DNA of 6,427 nt from NCBI GenBank assembly GCA_937894105.1, contig CALCTI010000476.1:1-6427 (forward strand), given 5' to 3'. A program made the translations under genes and the position numbers. This document shows positions 5,775 to 6,427 of this stretch, piece after piece; the first letter of the stretch is position 1, and each line of letters starts with the position of its first letter. Below the pieces are notes generated by a model. The model worked only from the letters and a program-made list of their open reading frames with translations. It ran no database searches and was not told where the DNA came from. The DNA is from an uncultured cyanobacterium. Its GTDB lineage: Bacteria; Cyanobacteriota; Cyanobacteriia; CACIAM-69d.

Positions 5775-6427
5775 ATGGTGCTTTCGGAAGCGGCTTATCG
5801 CGATCGCCTTAATTTCTATCGCCAGCAGGTGGAAAAAACCATCCTCTCGCGGCAAAATCCAATAACGGGGCTACTGCCGGCCAGCACGGCGGTGACCACC
5901 CACGGGGACTACACGGACGCCTGGGTGCGTGACAACGTGTACAGCATCTTAGCGGTGTGGGGTTTGGGAGCGGCCTATCGACGATCCGGTGCGGACGACG
6001 GCGTTGCCCACGAGCTACAGCAAAGTGTGGTGAAGCTGATGCGGGGGCTGATGATGGCGATGATGCGCCAGTCCCACAAGGTAGAACGGTTTAAGGTGAC
6101 CCAGGCTCCGCTGGATTCCCTGCATGCGAAATACGGTACCGACACGGGACAGCCGGTGGTGGGGGACGACGAGTGGGGGCATTTGCAGGTGGATGCCACG
6201 TCGATTTTTTTGCTGATGTTGGCCCAAATGACTGCGTCGGGGTTGCAGATTGTGTTCACCTTGGACGAGGTGAATTTTGTGCAAAACCTGGTGTATTACA
6301 TTGGGCGGGCTTATCGCACGGCGGATTATGGAATTTGGGAGCGGGGCAATAAGCTCAACCATGGCAAGCCGGAGCTTAACGCCAGTTCTATTGGTATGGC
6401 AAAGGCGGCCCTGGAGGCGTTGAATGG
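5775..6427 (+). CDS. Phosphorylase kinase alpha-subunit-like / glycoside hydrolase family 15 protein, N-terminal part
   Basis: The first 217 codons of a gene truncated by the window end. The protein starts in the conserved region, with no signal peptide or membrane helix, so it is probably cytoplasmic. Segments typical of the glucoamylase-like domain of phosphorylase kinase alpha subunits follow in order: NPITGLLP (28-35), DAWVRDNVYSILAVWGL (48-64), SVVKLMRGL (84-92), LHAKY (116-120), VVGDDEWGHLQVDATS (128-143), FLLMLAQMTASGL (145-157), DEVNFVQNLVYYI (164-176), DYGIWERG (184-191) and ELNASSIGMAKAALEAL (200-216). E189, in the WERG motif, corresponds to the position of the GH15 catalytic acid. 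The second catalytic Glu would lie beyond the window, so glucan hydrolysis versus a binding or regulatory role cannot be settled. In eukaryotes the related subunit regulates phosphorylation of glycogen phosphorylase. Cyanobacterial relatives are usually labelled GH15 or glucoamylase, and an alpha-glucan substrate is my inference. The gene diverges from the kinase gene and has its own leader with the 13-bp repeats. Family assignment is firm, activity is not. Confidence 0.92.
   Translation, partial: MVLSEAAYRDRLNFYRQQVEKTILSRQNPITGLLPASTAVTTHGDYTDAWVRDNVYSILAVWGLGAAYRRSGADDGVAHELQQSVVKLMRGLMMAMMRQSHKVERFKVTQAPLDSLHAKYGTDTGQPVVGDDEWGHLQVDATSIFLLMLAQMTASGLQIVFTLDEVNFVQNLVYYIGRAYRTADYGIWERGNKLNHGKPELNASSIGMAKAALEALN

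Overview
The window most likely comes from a cyanobacterial chromosome. The palindrome GCGATCGC (HIP1, typical of many cyanobacterial genomes) occurs ten times in 6.4 kb, at 151, 334, 654, 1038, 2610, 3143, 3511, 4236, 5706 and 5800; about one copy would be expected in ten such windows by chance. The very large multidomain hybrid histidine kinase also fits a cyanobacterium. Genus cannot be told from the sequence.

Layout: positions 1-119 are a short non-coding tail. Positions 120-4481 (minus strand) hold one intact gene of 1453 codons for a membrane-anchored hybrid sensor kinase: TM - CHASE4-like extracytoplasmic sensor - TM - HAMP - PAS - GAF - HisKA - HATPase - REC - REC - HPt. Positions 4482-5774 are an unusually long gap of about 1.3 kb with no convincing gene. 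Part of it is clearly poorer in G+C than the flanking genes (about 40% by hand count over 5101-5400). It contains small hairpins, a 12-bp tandem duplication, a stop-to-stop reading frame that may be a decayed gene end, and three tandem 13-bp ATTAG-type repeats shortly before the next gene. Positions 5775-6427 (plus strand) hold the first 217 codons of a gene that runs off the window. Its product strongly resembles the glucoamylase-like (GH15) N-terminal domain of eukaryotic phosphorylase kinase alpha subunits.

The two genes are divergent and 1.3 kb apart, so they are not an operon. The kinase could report an extracytoplasmic signal, and the second gene probably touches glycogen or another alpha-glucan. 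A functional link between them is only a hypothesis. The kinase carries every phosphorelay step (His, Asp, Asp, His) in one chain but no output domain, and no separate response regulator is visible here.

The most noteworthy items are the bacterial phosphorylase-kinase-alpha-like gene, the 13-bp direct repeats just upstream of it, and several sequence peculiarities of the kinase: a cysteine cluster in the GAF domain, two Asn-to-His changes in the second receiver, and an insertion in the ATPase domain.
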